A stretch of DNA of 50,000 nt from Collinsella sp. AM17-1. Lineage in GTDB: Bacteria; Actinomycetota; Coriobacteriia; Coriobacteriales; Coriobacteriaceae. The stretch spans positions 1-50,000 of the forward strand of contig NZ_QRJZ01000016.1 in the NCBI RefSeq assembly GCF_003470665.1, written 5' to 3'. Made by a program: the position numbers and the translations under genes. Below, piece after piece: positions 8,062-16,378 of the stretch (position 1 is its first letter; each line of letters begins with the position of its first letter). The notes beneath the pieces are model-generated. The model searched no databases and had not been told where the DNA came from. It saw only the letters and a program-made list of their open reading frames with translations.

Positions 8062-9288
8062 TTAGGCCTGGGCTGCAGCAGAGCTGGGACCCTGGACCTT
8101 AGCCCACGTCTTGAGCGACAGCGTGTCAATCTCGATAAAGCCGGCGCTGGCCTTCTCGTCAAACGTGGTGTCACGGTCGTAGGTGGCCAGACCGTAGTCA
8201 TAGAGGTTGAAGGGGCTCTTGCGGCCGACGACATGGCAGTTGCCCTTGAAGAACTTCAGGCGAACGGTACCGGTCACGAACTTCTGGGTGTCGGCCATAA
8301 AGGCGTCGAGCGCGTTTTTGAGCGGGCTGTACCACTGGCCGTTGTATACGGCGGTGGCCCAATCCTGCTCGAGTTTGATCTTGGTCTTGAGCAGGTCGCC
8401 CTCAACGCAAATATCCTCGAGCGCCTTGTGGGCGGTGATGAGCGTCAGGGCGCCAGGAACCTCGTAGCACTCGCGGCTCTTGAGGCCCACCAGACGATCC
8501 TCGACCAGATCGAGACGGCCAAAGCCGTTGTCACCAGAGATCTTGTTGAGGGCGATGACGATCTCGGAGAGCTTCATCTTCTTGCCGTCGACGGCGACGG
8601 GCTTGCCGGCCTCAAACTCAATCTCGGTATAGGTCGGGGTGTCCGGCGTGTCCTCGGGGTTCTTGGTCATAACCCAGGCGTCGTCAAGCGGCTCGTTCCA
8701 GGGATCCTCCAGATGGCCGCACTCAATGGCACGACCCCACAGGTTATCGTCGATGGAATAGGGGTTGTCATTGGCACCCTCGGGAACCGGCACGTTGTGG
8801 GCGTGAGCATAGGCGACCTCGTCGGGACGGCACTTCAGATCCCACTCGCGAACCGGGGCGATAACCTTAAGCTCGGGGTCGAGGGCCTTGACGGCAGCCT
8901 CAAAACGAACCTGGTCGTTACCCTTGCCGGTGCAGCCGTGGGCGACGTAGGTCGCGCCAAACTCGTGAGCGACCTCAACAAGCTTCTTGGCGAGCAGCGG
9001 ACGAGACAGGGCGGAGAGCAGCGGGTACTTGTTCTCGTACATGGAGTTGGCGGCGATGGCCTTGATTAGGAACTCATCGGAAAACTCATCGCGCAGGTCG
9101 AGCACCTGGCAATCGAGAACGCCCAAGTCGAGCGCCTTCTGCTTCTTGGCATCCAGGCCGGTCTCCTCCTGGCCCACGTTGCCGCAGACACAAACGACAT
9201 CGAGATTCTTCTCGTCCTGGAGCCACTTGACACATACAGATGTATCAAGGCCACCGGAATATGCGAGAACGACTTTTTCCTTGCTCAT
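8062..9288 (-). CDS. argG: Argininosuccinate synthase
   Basis: ATP-dependent joining of citrulline and aspartate to argininosuccinate. The 408 residues begin with the PP-loop LAYSGGLDTS (8-17), which binds ATP, and include the family blocks AHGCTGKGNDQVRFE and REWDLKCRPDEV. The ATG at 9288 has GAAAGGA about 8 nt upstream; an upstream in-frame extension lacks a ribosome site. It is the first gene of the arginine pair on this strand. The other arg genes are not in the window, so citrulline must come from genes elsewhere or from uptake. The C-terminal residues (PSSAAAQA) are a short unstructured tail. Confidence 0.97.
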   Translation of the reverse strand: MSKEKVVLAYSGGLDTSVCVKWLQDEKNLDVVCVCGNVGQEETGLDAKKQKALDLGVLDCQVLDLRDEFSDEFLIKAIAANSMYENKYPLLSALSRPLLAKKLVEVAHEFGATYVAHGCTGKGNDQVRFEAAVKALDPELKVIAPVREWDLKCRPDEVAYAHAHNVPVPEGANDNPYSIDDNLWGRAIECGHLEDPWNEPLDDAWVMTKNPEDTPDTPTYTEIEFEAGKPVAVDGKKMKLSEIVIALNKISGDNGFGRLDLVEDRLVGLKSRECYEVPGALTLITAHKALEDICVEGDLLKTKIKLEQDWATAVYNGQWYSPLKNALDAFMADTQKFVTGTVRLKFFKGNCHVVGRKSPFNLYDYGLATYDRDTTFDEKASAGFIEIDTLSLKTWAKVQGPSSAAAQA

Positions 9289-9423
9289 GGCTGTTTCCTT
9301 TCGCCCTTGGTAGCTAATTAGAGCATCGGTCAGTTGCAAGTCATTTCAAGGTCAAATACCGTGCAATATCAGGTTAAATAGTAAAAAACAGCACAGCATG
9401 CTCTAGAAACATGCGTTTATATC

Positions 9424-9882
9424 GTGCTAAAACCCAACGACCTCAAAATGACTCTGTTGGGGCATTACACCCCATACGAACAGAGACGATTGTTATCGTC
9501 GTCGGGAAATTGCGCGCTGGCGTCGGATGGCATTGTCTGCAGTGGTGATGATCTTTACGAACTGCATCTGCCTCTCCTTTCACCTATCGCCGGGCGCAAT
9601 TCAAATATCGCAAACGGTACCTTTTCCTCGGTAAGCGGTTGTATTTCCGTCTCCGTTTTCGATGGTCGCTATATTACGCTAAAGTGCCCGCAGCACAAGC
9701 GACAAATTCAAATTTCTGAAAAGTTTTTTCATTACTTTATGAAGCGTGGTGCAAATACGCTCCGTTCCTGCGACAATACGCTCAGTTACTGGTTGATGGT
9801 TATAACGTCTGAAACAATTTCGAAACGAAAGGCGCGCTTTTATGCAAACTTACGAATCGGACACCAATATCGGAAGCATTAA
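9424..9882 (+). CDS. Hypothetical ORF of 152 residues, low GC; doubtful
   Basis: Not recognised. An open frame from GTG 9424 (or ATG 9448) runs 152 codons through an otherwise empty 553-base gap and overlaps the start of the next gene by 41 bases. Base composition is clearly lower in GC than its neighbours, third positions are not GC-rich, and neither start has a ribosome site, which argues against coding. The same DNA folds into several hairpins: CTCTGTTGGGG against CCCC and AACAGAG (9452-9485), GACGAT/ATCGTC (9485-9500), and AATTGCGC/GCGCAATT (9508-9601) enclosing TGCAGT/ACTGCA. It could equally be a structured leader for the Cof-type gene. An open frame of this length at about 46% GC is unlikely but not impossible by chance. 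Confidence 0.35.
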   Translation: MLKPNDLKMTLLGHYTPYEQRRLLSSSGNCALASDGIVCSGDDLYELHLPLLSPIAGRNSNIANGTFSSVSGCISVSVFDGRYITLKCPQHKRQIQISEKFFHYFMKRGANTLRSCDNTLSYWLMVITSETISKRKARFYANLRIGHQYRKH

Positions 9883-10669
9883 GATTCTCGCCGTCGACAT
9901 GGACAAGACGCTGCTCACCGACAAGCGCGTGTTGCCGCAGGGTCTTGATGAGCGCCTGGACAAGCTCGCCGACGCAGGCATTGTATTCTGCCCCGCCAGC
10001 GGACGCCCCGCCCCCAAACTCGAGGAAATGTTCGAGAGCATTAAGAACCGCCTTGCTTTTTGTCCCGACAACGGAGCCTGCGTCATCTATCGCGGCAGCT
10101 ATATCTATAAGAGCAACATCGATGTGGCGCTGTATCAGCAGGTGCTCGCCCGTGCCTCGGAGGACCCGCGTGCCGTTCCCGTCTTGTGCTGCTACGACGA
10201 GTTCTATGTGCTCGCCCGCGACCATCAGTACCACGACGAGATCAGCGTGTACTACAACACGATCAACTACGTCGATAGCTTTGAGGGCCTTGATATCGAG
10301 TCCAACAAGATTTCGATCTTCTTCCCCGCCTACGATGCCGAGCCAGCGTTTCGCGAGGACTACAGCCCCGAGTTCTCGGACAAGCTCTACGTCACCAATG
10401 CCGGCCGCGAGTGGATCGACTTTATGAACCTGGGCGTCGACAAGGGTTCGGGCGTCGCGCACCTGTGCGAGCAGCTCGGCATCGATATCGCCGATGCCGC
10501 CGCCGTGGGCGATACCTACAACGATATCCCCATGCTTGAGCGCGTCGGTCACAGCTTTATCGTGGACAATGCCGAGGAGCATATGAACGCGCACGCCAAA
10601 TGGCGCATTCCGAGCAACAACGACGGGGGCGTACTGACGCTCATCGACGCCATCCTGGCGGCTCGGTAG
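9842..10669 (+). CDS. Cof-type HAD hydrolase
   Basis: Predicted sugar-phosphate or cofactor phosphatase of HAD subclass IIB (Cof family). In 275 residues motif I is DMDKT with Asp19/Asp21, motif II is around PASGRP (51-56), motif III Lys201 sits in DKGSG, and motif IV is GDTYNDIPM (223-231), the usual Cof signature. A large alpha/beta cap lies between residues 80 and 190. ATG 9842 has GAAAGG 9 nt upstream. The gene is followed by a long palindrome and, about 210 bases on, a terminator. The substrate is unknown; known relatives act on sugar phosphates, flavin or pyridoxal phosphate compounds. Confidence 0.9.
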   Translation: MQTYESDTNIGSIKILAVDMDKTLLTDKRVLPQGLDERLDKLADAGIVFCPASGRPAPKLEEMFESIKNRLAFCPDNGACVIYRGSYIYKSNIDVALYQQVLARASEDPRAVPVLCCYDEFYVLARDHQYHDEISVYYNTINYVDSFEGLDIESNKISIFFPAYDAEPAFREDYSPEFSDKLYVTNAGREWIDFMNLGVDKGSGVAHLCEQLGIDIADAAAVGDTYNDIPMLERVGHSFIVDNAEEHMNAHAKWRIPSNNDGGVLTLIDAILAAR

Positions 10670-10679
10670 CCGTCCCATC

Positions 10680-10808
10680 GGGCCTGGCCGGGCGGCACGG
10701 GATAACTTTTCGCTCGGTCAGGTCCTGCGCAAGACGAAAGCCACATTAAGTGGCTTTCTTTGCGTGCGGAATCTACGAAAAGTTAACCCGTGCCGCCCGG
10801 CCAGGCCC
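10680..10808. repeat. Long palindrome with 33-bp arms (family 1)
   Basis: Arms 10680-10712 and 10776-10808 are 33 bases each, complementary with a single mismatch. The 63-base interior carries its own hairpin GAAAGCCAC (10736-10744) / GTGGCTTTC (10750-10758). It begins 11 bases after the stop of the Cof-type gene. The inner part of the arm (GGCACGGGTTAACTTTTCG) resembles that of the palindrome at 25304-25387 (GGCCACGGTTTACTTTC), so the two look like members of one dispersed family. No long T-run follows either strand directly. It could be a REP-like or MITE-like element, or a transcript 3'-end structure. Confidence 0.75.
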
Positions 10809-10875
10809 TAGGTTTACTTTCCTGCCGCCAAGATGGCGTCTTGAGTGTCTAGATACTTAGCTGAAATGATTTGAG

Positions 10876-10916
10876 CAGAGGGGAGCTCCTTGTTGGGAGG
10901 GGCTCCCCTCTGTTTT
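10876..10916 (+). terminator. Intrinsic terminator downstream of the Cof-type gene
   Basis: CAGAGGGGAGC (10876-10886) pairs perfectly with GCTCCCCTCTG (10902-10912), followed by TTTTGG on the plus strand. It is read in the direction of the Cof-type HAD gene. Confidence 0.75.
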
Positions 10917-10924
10917 GGTTACTG

Positions 10925-10955
10925 TGGGACAAATTAATCAGTAGTGTTTGTCCCA
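10925..10955. repeat. Inverted repeat between two convergent genes
   Basis: TGGGACAAA (10925-10933) and TTTGTCCCA (10947-10955) pair perfectly around a 13-base AT-rich loop, about 60 bases beyond the polA stop. There is no T-run on the minus strand, so it is a weak candidate for the polA terminator. I see no other polA terminator in the gap. Confidence 0.5.
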
Positions 10956-11012
10956 AATCTTAAGTATGTGGGGGCTTGCGTCTTGGGCGAGCCTGCCTTA
11001 CCGAGTGCTTTC

Positions 11013-13763
11013 CTATTTCGCGTCGGCCCAGGTTATGCCGGTGCTGGCTTCGGCGATCAACGGTACGCGGAGGTCTACTACGTGTTCCATGACGTCGCGG
11101 ACCATGGCGGTGAGGCGCTCGACTTCGTCGATGGGGCACTCAAAGTCCAGTTCGTCGTGTACCTGCAGGATCATGTGGGCGGCAAAGCCCTCTTCTTCCA
11201 GGCGGCGGCTTACGCGGGCCATGGCAATCTTGATGATGTCCGCCGCGGTACCCTGCATGGGATGGTTCATAGCCGTGCGCTCGCCAAAGCCTCGGAGTTG
11301 CGGATTTTTGGCCTTGAGCTCCGGAATATGGCGGCGGCGCCCGTACATGGTCTCGGCGTAGCCCGTCTGCTTGGCACGTGCCACCACGTTGTCGAGGAAC
11401 GTGCGCACGCCCGGATAGGCCTCGTAGTAGCGGTCGATCATGTCGCGCGCCTCGGCCATCGAGATGTGCAACGACTGCGACAGACCGTAGGCCTGCTGAC
11501 CGTACACGATGCCAAAGTTCACGGCCTTGGCGCGGCTGCGCAGGTCGGGTGTCACCTCGGACACCGGCACGCCAAACACGCGCGCGGCCGTCTCGGCGTG
11601 GAAGTCCTCGCCCTCGTTGAAGGCGCGCACCAGGTGCTCATCGCCCGAGAGATGCGCCAGCAGACGCAGCTCGATCTGCGAGTAGTCCACCGCCAAAAAG
11701 ACGCTTCCCTCGCCTGCCGAAAACGCCGTCTTGACAGTACGGCCCAGCTCCGAGCGCGTCGGGATGTTCTGAAGGTTCGGGTCACTCGAGGACAGACGAC
11801 CCGTCGCCGTGATGGTCTGGTTGTACGTGGTGTGCACGCGACCGTCACCACGACGCAACGGGCCCAGCGTGTCCAGATAGGTGGACTTGATCTTGGACTT
11901 CTCACGCCAGTCCAAGATCAGACGCACGATTTCGTGGTCACGGGCAAGGTCGCTCAGCACCTTGGCGTTGGTCGAATAGTAGCCGCGCTTGGTCTTCTTG
12001 AGGCCCTTGGTCGGAAGCCCCATAACGTCAAACAGCACATGCGAGAGCTGCATGGGACTGCCGATGTTAAAGGTCTCGTCGCCGGCCAGATCGCGAATGC
12101 TCCGCTCGACCTCGGCAATCTGGGTCGCCAGACCCTCGGACAGACTATGCAGGCGGTCGGGGTCCACGAGCATGCCCGCGCGCTCCATCTTGGCAAGCAC
12201 CGGCACAAGCGGCATCTCGATGCCGTCGAACACGTTGGCGGCGTTCTCAAGGGCCATGCGATCGCGCAGCGGTGCGACCAGCGCCAGCGTCAAGGCCGCC
12301 GTGCGAGCGGCGGGCGCCGGAGCGTCCTCACCGGCACCCTCTGCACCGCGCGCCGCAGGCAGCGCCATCTGCAGATACGTATCGGCCAGATATGCCTCGT
12401 CAAACTCGGAGCGGTCGGAATCCAACAGGTAAGCGGCGACCACGGTGTCGAAGATGCACGTGGAATCGACTGCTAGCGGATCCATGAGCTCGGGCTCAGA
12501 AGAATCGATGGGCGAAAGCTCGTGCAGCAGCGCCTTCGTATCCGGGCTCGCCACGCGGCCCTCCATAAACAGGCGCGCAAGCACGCCGGCGATCACACCG
12601 TGAGCGAAGTTGAAACCATCGACTACGGCAGTGGAGGCGCCGTCGCCCTCCTCGAGCGCGAACAGGCCCTTGGACGTCGCCAACCACAGCGTGCGCGTCA
12701 GTCCAAAGAGCGCGCCCTCTTCCTTGTCGTCGTCCACCACGGCGGCGACCCACTCGCCGGCATCAATCGCGCGGGAGACCTCAGCCGCAACGGCACCAAG
12801 CGCGTCGGCATCGCCGGCGGCCGCGCGAACCATAGCAGGTATCTCAAACACACTAGAGGCAGCAGCAGCCCCGCCCTCGCCGCCGATCAGCGCCAAGAAA
12901 CGGTTCTGCATGGCGGTGATACCAAGCGTACCCAGCGCCGCGGAAACCTCATCGGCGGAAAACGCCGGGAAGGACGTCGCCTCAAAGTCGAGCTCGACGG
13001 GCGCATCGGTGCGAATGGTTGCGACCTTGCGGCTCAGTAGTGCGTCGTCGATGTGTGCACGCAGGTTCTCGCCCATCTTGCCCTTGACCTCGTCGGCATG
13101 TGCGATGACTTCGTCCAAGCTGCCGTACTGTGCGATGAGCGCGCTCGCCTTTTTAGGGCCGATGCCCGGCACGCCGGGAATGTTGTCCGACGTGTCGCCC
13201 TTCAGACCGTAAAAATCGGGCACGAGCGCCGGCGTAATGCCGTGATACAGGTCGTCTACGCTCTCGGGCGTCATGATCGCCACGTCGGACAGGCCTTTGC
13301 GAGTCGAGACCACGTTGACGTGCTCGGTCACGAGCTGATACATGTCACGGTCGCCGGTCACCAGCAGCATGTCGCAGCCGGCCTCCTCACCCAGGCGCGC
13401 CATGGTTCCCAGGATATCGTCACCTTCCCAGCCCTCAGACTGCAGAATCGGCACGTTGAGCGCGGTGAGCAGCTCCTTGATCATTGGAAACTGTGCGTGC
13501 AGATCGGGGTCCATGGGCGGACGCTGTGCCTTATACTGCGGCAGCATCTCCATGCGCACGCGCGGCTTGCCCTTGTCAAACGCCACGACCACGCCGTCGG
13601 GGTTAAAGGCATCGATCATCTTAAGAAACATGTTCAGGAAGCCGAAGATCGCGTTGGTGGGGCGACCGTCCGGCGCGTTCATGGTCGGGGGCACGGCGTG
13701 AAAGGCACGGTGCATGAGCGAGTTGCCGTCGATGACGGCAAAGGTACGGCGCTTGTCAGACAT
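11013..13763 (-). CDS. polA: DNA polymerase I
   Basis: Repair and Okazaki-fragment polymerase with 5'-3' exonuclease. In 916 residues: flap exonuclease domain about 1-260 (FAVIDGNSLMHRAFHAV near the start, GDTSDNIPGVPGIGPKKA near 190-205); a central 3'-5' exonuclease-like domain about 300-500 that lacks the DxE metal-binding motif and so is probably inactive for proofreading; and a family A polymerase domain with motif A DYSQIELR (693-700), motif B RSRAKAVNFGIVYG (743-756) and motif C VHDE (868-871). ATG 13763 has GAGG 9 nt upstream. It is divergent from the M18 peptidase gene. Loss of proofreading residues is common in Gram-positive Pol I. Confidence 0.97.
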   Translation of the reverse strand: MSDKRRTFAVIDGNSLMHRAFHAVPPTMNAPDGRPTNAIFGFLNMFLKMIDAFNPDGVVVAFDKGKPRVRMEMLPQYKAQRPPMDPDLHAQFPMIKELLTALNVPILQSEGWEGDDILGTMARLGEEAGCDMLLVTGDRDMYQLVTEHVNVVSTRKGLSDVAIMTPESVDDLYHGITPALVPDFYGLKGDTSDNIPGVPGIGPKKASALIAQYGSLDEVIAHADEVKGKMGENLRAHIDDALLSRKVATIRTDAPVELDFEATSFPAFSADEVSAALGTLGITAMQNRFLALIGGEGGAAAASSVFEIPAMVRAAAGDADALGAVAAEVSRAIDAGEWVAAVVDDDKEEGALFGLTRTLWLATSKGLFALEEGDGASTAVVDGFNFAHGVIAGVLARLFMEGRVASPDTKALLHELSPIDSSEPELMDPLAVDSTCIFDTVVAAYLLDSDRSEFDEAYLADTYLQMALPAARGAEGAGEDAPAPAARTAALTLALVAPLRDRMALENAANVFDGIEMPLVPVLAKMERAGMLVDPDRLHSLSEGLATQIAEVERSIRDLAGDETFNIGSPMQLSHVLFDVMGLPTKGLKKTKRGYYSTNAKVLSDLARDHEIVRLILDWREKSKIKSTYLDTLGPLRRGDGRVHTTYNQTITATGRLSSSDPNLQNIPTRSELGRTVKTAFSAGEGSVFLAVDYSQIELRLLAHLSGDEHLVRAFNEGEDFHAETAARVFGVPVSEVTPDLRSRAKAVNFGIVYGQQAYGLSQSLHISMAEARDMIDRYYEAYPGVRTFLDNVVARAKQTGYAETMYGRRRHIPELKAKNPQLRGFGERTAMNHPMQGTAADIIKIAMARVSRRLEEEGFAAHMILQVHDELDFECPIDEVERLTAMVRDVMEHVVDLRVPLIAEASTGITWADAK

Positions 13764-13929
13764 ATTGAATACCTCGCTTTGGGCTGGGCACGGTTTGCTC
13801 ACACCAGTTTACACGCTCCCCGCCCCGCGGCCACCGCACATCAGGCTTCCCCGCCGCCGCGGGCCCGCGCGTGATACGATGGCTCACGGTACATCAACCA
13901 GCACGATCGACCCGAAAGGAGCCTGCGTC

Positions 13930-15327
13930 ATGGAGCGTCCCTGCGCATGGAAAAAGTACACGCCACAGCAAATCGAGGAGCTCGAGGATCTTTGCCGCGG
14001 CTATAAGCAGTTTTTGAGCGAGAACAAGACCGAGCGCCTGTGCGTCAAGACCGGTATCAAGATGGCCGAGGAGGCGGGCTACGTCAATCTGGAGACCGTG
14101 ATCGCCGAGGGCCGCGCGCTCAAGGCCGGCGACAAGGTGTATGCCGCCAATCACGGCAAGGACCTCATGCTCGTCAACCTGGGCACCGCCCCGCTCGAGC
14201 AGGGCTTTAACATCCTGGGCGCCCACGTGGACTCGCCGCGCCTGGACCTCAAGCAAAACCCCGCCTTCGAGGCCGGCGACATGGCCTACCTCGACACGCA
14301 CTACTACGGCGGCGTCAAGAGCTACCACTGGGTGGCCTCCCCGCTTGCACTCGTGGGCGTCATCTGCAAAAAGGACGGCACCACCGTCGACATCAACATC
14401 GGCGACAAGGCCGACGATCCGGTCTTTACCATCTCCGACCTGCTGATCCACCTCTCGAGCGAGCAGATGGCCAAGCCCGCCAAGGACGCCGTCGACGCCG
14501 AGATCCTCGACGTGATCGTGGGCGGCCGCCCTGTCAAGTTTGACGAGGACGACAAGGACGCCCCCAAGGAGCCCGTCAAGCAGATGTTCTTGGACATCCT
14601 TGAGGAGCAGTACGACGTCGAGGAGGAGGACTTCCTCTCCGCCGAGATCGAGGTCGTGCCCGCTGGCCCGGCCCGCGACATGGGCCTCGACCGCTCCATG
14701 ATTTTGGGCTATGGCCACGACGACCGTGTCTGCGCCTATCCGTCCATGCTCGCCCAGATCAACGTCACCAACGTGGAGCGCACGAGCATCACACTCATCG
14801 TCGACAAGGAGGAAATCGGTTCCGTGGGTGCCACCGGCATGACGAGCCGCTTCTTCGAGAACACCGTCGCCGAGATCATGACGCTCGCCGGCGAGGATAG
14901 CCCGCTGGCCCTGCGCCGTGCACTCGCCCACAGCCGCATGCTCTCCTCTGACGTGTCCGCCGGCTTCGACCCGGGCTACGCCGGCAAGTTCGAAACCAAG
15001 AACGCAGCCTACATGGGTCGCGGCCTGTGCTTTAACAAGTACACGGGCAGCCGCGGCAAGGGCGGTTCAAACGACGCCGACGCCGAGTACGTGGCCCTCG
15101 TCCGCGACATCATGGACGAGGCCGGCGTGGACTTCCAGACCTGCGAGCTCGGTCGCGTCAACGCGGGCGGCGGCGGCACCATCGCCTACATCATGGCCAA
15201 GTACGGCATGAACGTCATCGACTCCGGTGTTGCCGTCCTGTCCATGCACGCCCTGTGGGAGGTCGCTAACAAGGCCGATATCTACGAGGCCTATCGCGGC
15301 TACAAGGCCTTCATCGAGCGCGCCTAA
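13930..15327 (+). CDS. M18 family aminopeptidase
   Basis: Cytoplasmic zinc aminopeptidase that trims N-terminal residues, often acidic ones, from peptides; family members form dodecamers. Metal and catalytic blocks visible in 465 residues are GAHVDSPRLDLKQ (97-109, His99 and Asp101), VDKEEIGSVGATG (291-303, catalytic Glu and metal Glu), YGHDDRVCAY (261-270, Asp264), and a late SMHALWE His. ATG 13930 has AAAGGAG 8 nt upstream; about 70 in-frame codons upstream are intergenic DNA. It is followed by a repeat hairpin with a T-run that should terminate transcription. Exact specificity is not visible. Confidence 0.93.
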   Translation: MERPCAWKKYTPQQIEELEDLCRGYKQFLSENKTERLCVKTGIKMAEEAGYVNLETVIAEGRALKAGDKVYAANHGKDLMLVNLGTAPLEQGFNILGAHVDSPRLDLKQNPAFEAGDMAYLDTHYYGGVKSYHWVASPLALVGVICKKDGTTVDINIGDKADDPVFTISDLLIHLSSEQMAKPAKDAVDAEILDVIVGGRPVKFDEDDKDAPKEPVKQMFLDILEEQYDVEEEDFLSAEIEVVPAGPARDMGLDRSMILGYGHDDRVCAYPSMLAQINVTNVERTSITLIVDKEEIGSVGATGMTSRFFENTVAEIMTLAGEDSPLALRRALAHSRMLSSDVSAGFDPGYAGKFETKNAAYMGRGLCFNKYTGSRGKGGSNDADAEYVALVRDIMDEAGVDFQTCELGRVNAGGGGTIAYIMAKYGMNVIDSGVAVLSMHALWEVANKADIYEAYRGYKAFIERA

Positions 15328-15344
15328 TCCACCCCACCCATAAC

Positions 15345-15417
15345 TTGCGGTGGAATACGGATTGATTTGGTCTTTCAATAGCCCAAACAGACCGTATTCC
15401 ACCGCAATTTCTTTTTT
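15345..15417 (+). terminator. Repeat hairpin with T-run (TTGCGGTGGAATA family, copy 1)
   Basis: TTGCGGTGGAATACGG (15345-15360) pairs perfectly with CCGTATTCCACCGCAA (15392-15407). An inner TTTGG/CCAAA stem follows, and TTTCTTTTTT comes directly after the 3' arm. It should terminate the M18 aminopeptidase transcript just before yaaA. The outer 13 bases recur at 16286, but the inner stem bases differ there in a compensatory way. Confidence 0.75.
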
Positions 15418-15432
15418 GGCAGAGGAGAGTCC

Positions 15433-16242
15433 ATGCTGCAGGTCATCATTTCGCCCGCCAAGCAAATGCACGCGGCACAAGATGCTTTTGAAGTTCAGGG
15501 GATTCCGCCCTTTGCGCGCGAGACCGCCCAGCTGCACCATGCGCTCTTGGACATCGAACGAACCGAAGGCGACAGCGGCCTACAAGCTCTGTGGAACGTC
15601 AGCGACAAGCTGCTGGCCCTTTGTCTCGACATTTTGCATGAGTTCGAGCCCATCTTGGGAAACGGCAATCTTGCCGATTCCGGTATCGCGCGCCGCATCT
15701 CCCCTGCCATCATGTCCTATCACGGCATTCAGTACCAGAGCATGGCGCCCGAGGTGATGGATTCCGCGCAGCTCACATGGCTGCAAGACCATCTGTGGAT
15801 CCTCTCCGGCCTCTACGGGTGCGTTCGTCCCTTCCATGCCGTCGAACCGTATCGGCTGGAGATGGGCGCGAAGCTCGCCGTTGACGATGCCCAAGACCTC
15901 TACGCGTTTTGGAGCGACAAGCTCGCGCGGGCTATCGCCCCGGCAGGCTCCAACGCTACGATCGTCAACCTCGCCAGCGCGGAATACGCCAAAGCCGTTC
16001 TGCCCCGCCTCACCACCGATGCCGCGGTCGTCACATGTCTCTTTGGCGAAGGCATCCGCAACGGCAAGCCCATCCAGCGCTCGACCGCCAGCAAAAAGGC
16101 GCGCGGCTCCATGGTGCGTTGGATGGCAGCAAACGGACTCGAGGACGCCGGCCGTCTCACCGAGTTCAACATCGGCTATCGCCACGCCCCCGAGATCTCA
16201 TACCCAGGCACCCTCGTGTTCATCAACGAACAGATGCTCTAG
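15433..16242 (+). CDS. yaaA: Peroxide stress protein YaaA (DUF328/UPF0246)
   Basis: Member of the YaaA family, which in E. coli lowers intracellular free iron and limits oxidative DNA damage and binds DNA. The 269 residues start with the hallmark ISPAKQM (6-12) and contain the family blocks YHGIQYQSM, LWILSGLYGCVRPF and EPYRLEMGAKL. ATG 15433 has AGAGGAG 5 nt upstream, just after the T-run of the preceding hairpin, so it probably needs its own promoter or readthrough. It is followed by a second hairpin of the same repeat family. A role in peroxide defence in an anaerobe is inferred from the family only. Confidence 0.92.
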   Translation: MLQVIISPAKQMHAAQDAFEVQGIPPFARETAQLHHALLDIERTEGDSGLQALWNVSDKLLALCLDILHEFEPILGNGNLADSGIARRISPAIMSYHGIQYQSMAPEVMDSAQLTWLQDHLWILSGLYGCVRPFHAVEPYRLEMGAKLAVDDAQDLYAFWSDKLARAIAPAGSNATIVNLASAEYAKAVLPRLTTDAAVVTCLFGEGIRNGKPIQRSTASKKARGSMVRWMAANGLEDAGRLTEFNIGYRHAPEISYPGTLVFINEQML

Positions 16243-16285
16243 ACCCGCCACCCAAAACTGACCCGCTCAGCCTTCTCTATATAAC

Positions 16286-16351
16286 TTGCGGTGGAATAGT
16301 TCCTATTTGAGCCTTTTATCGCACAATCAGGAACTATTCCACCGCAACTTT
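16286..16351. repeat. Repeat hairpin (TTGCGGTGGAATA family, copy 2)
   Basis: TTGCGGTGGAATAGTTCCT (16286-16304) pairs perfectly with AGGAACTATTCCACCGCAA (16329-16347) around a 24-base loop, followed by CTTTTA. It lies between the convergent ends of yaaA and the membrane-protein gene at 16379 and could terminate both. The TAACTTGCGGTGGAATA block is shared with the hairpin at 15341, whereas the inner stem differs. Confidence 0.75.
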
Positions 16352-16378
16352 TATGAATTGGCTGGCTAGGCTCGACAC

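Noticed and set aside
9361..9420. Arginine-repressor (ARG box) site upstream of argG
   Set aside because: No convincing 18-base ARG-box palindrome is visible; only a short GCATG/CATGC repeat is present.
10680..10808. CRISPR or tandem repeat array at the long palindromes
   Set aside because: Each locus has a single inverted pair, with no regularly spaced direct repeats or cas genes.
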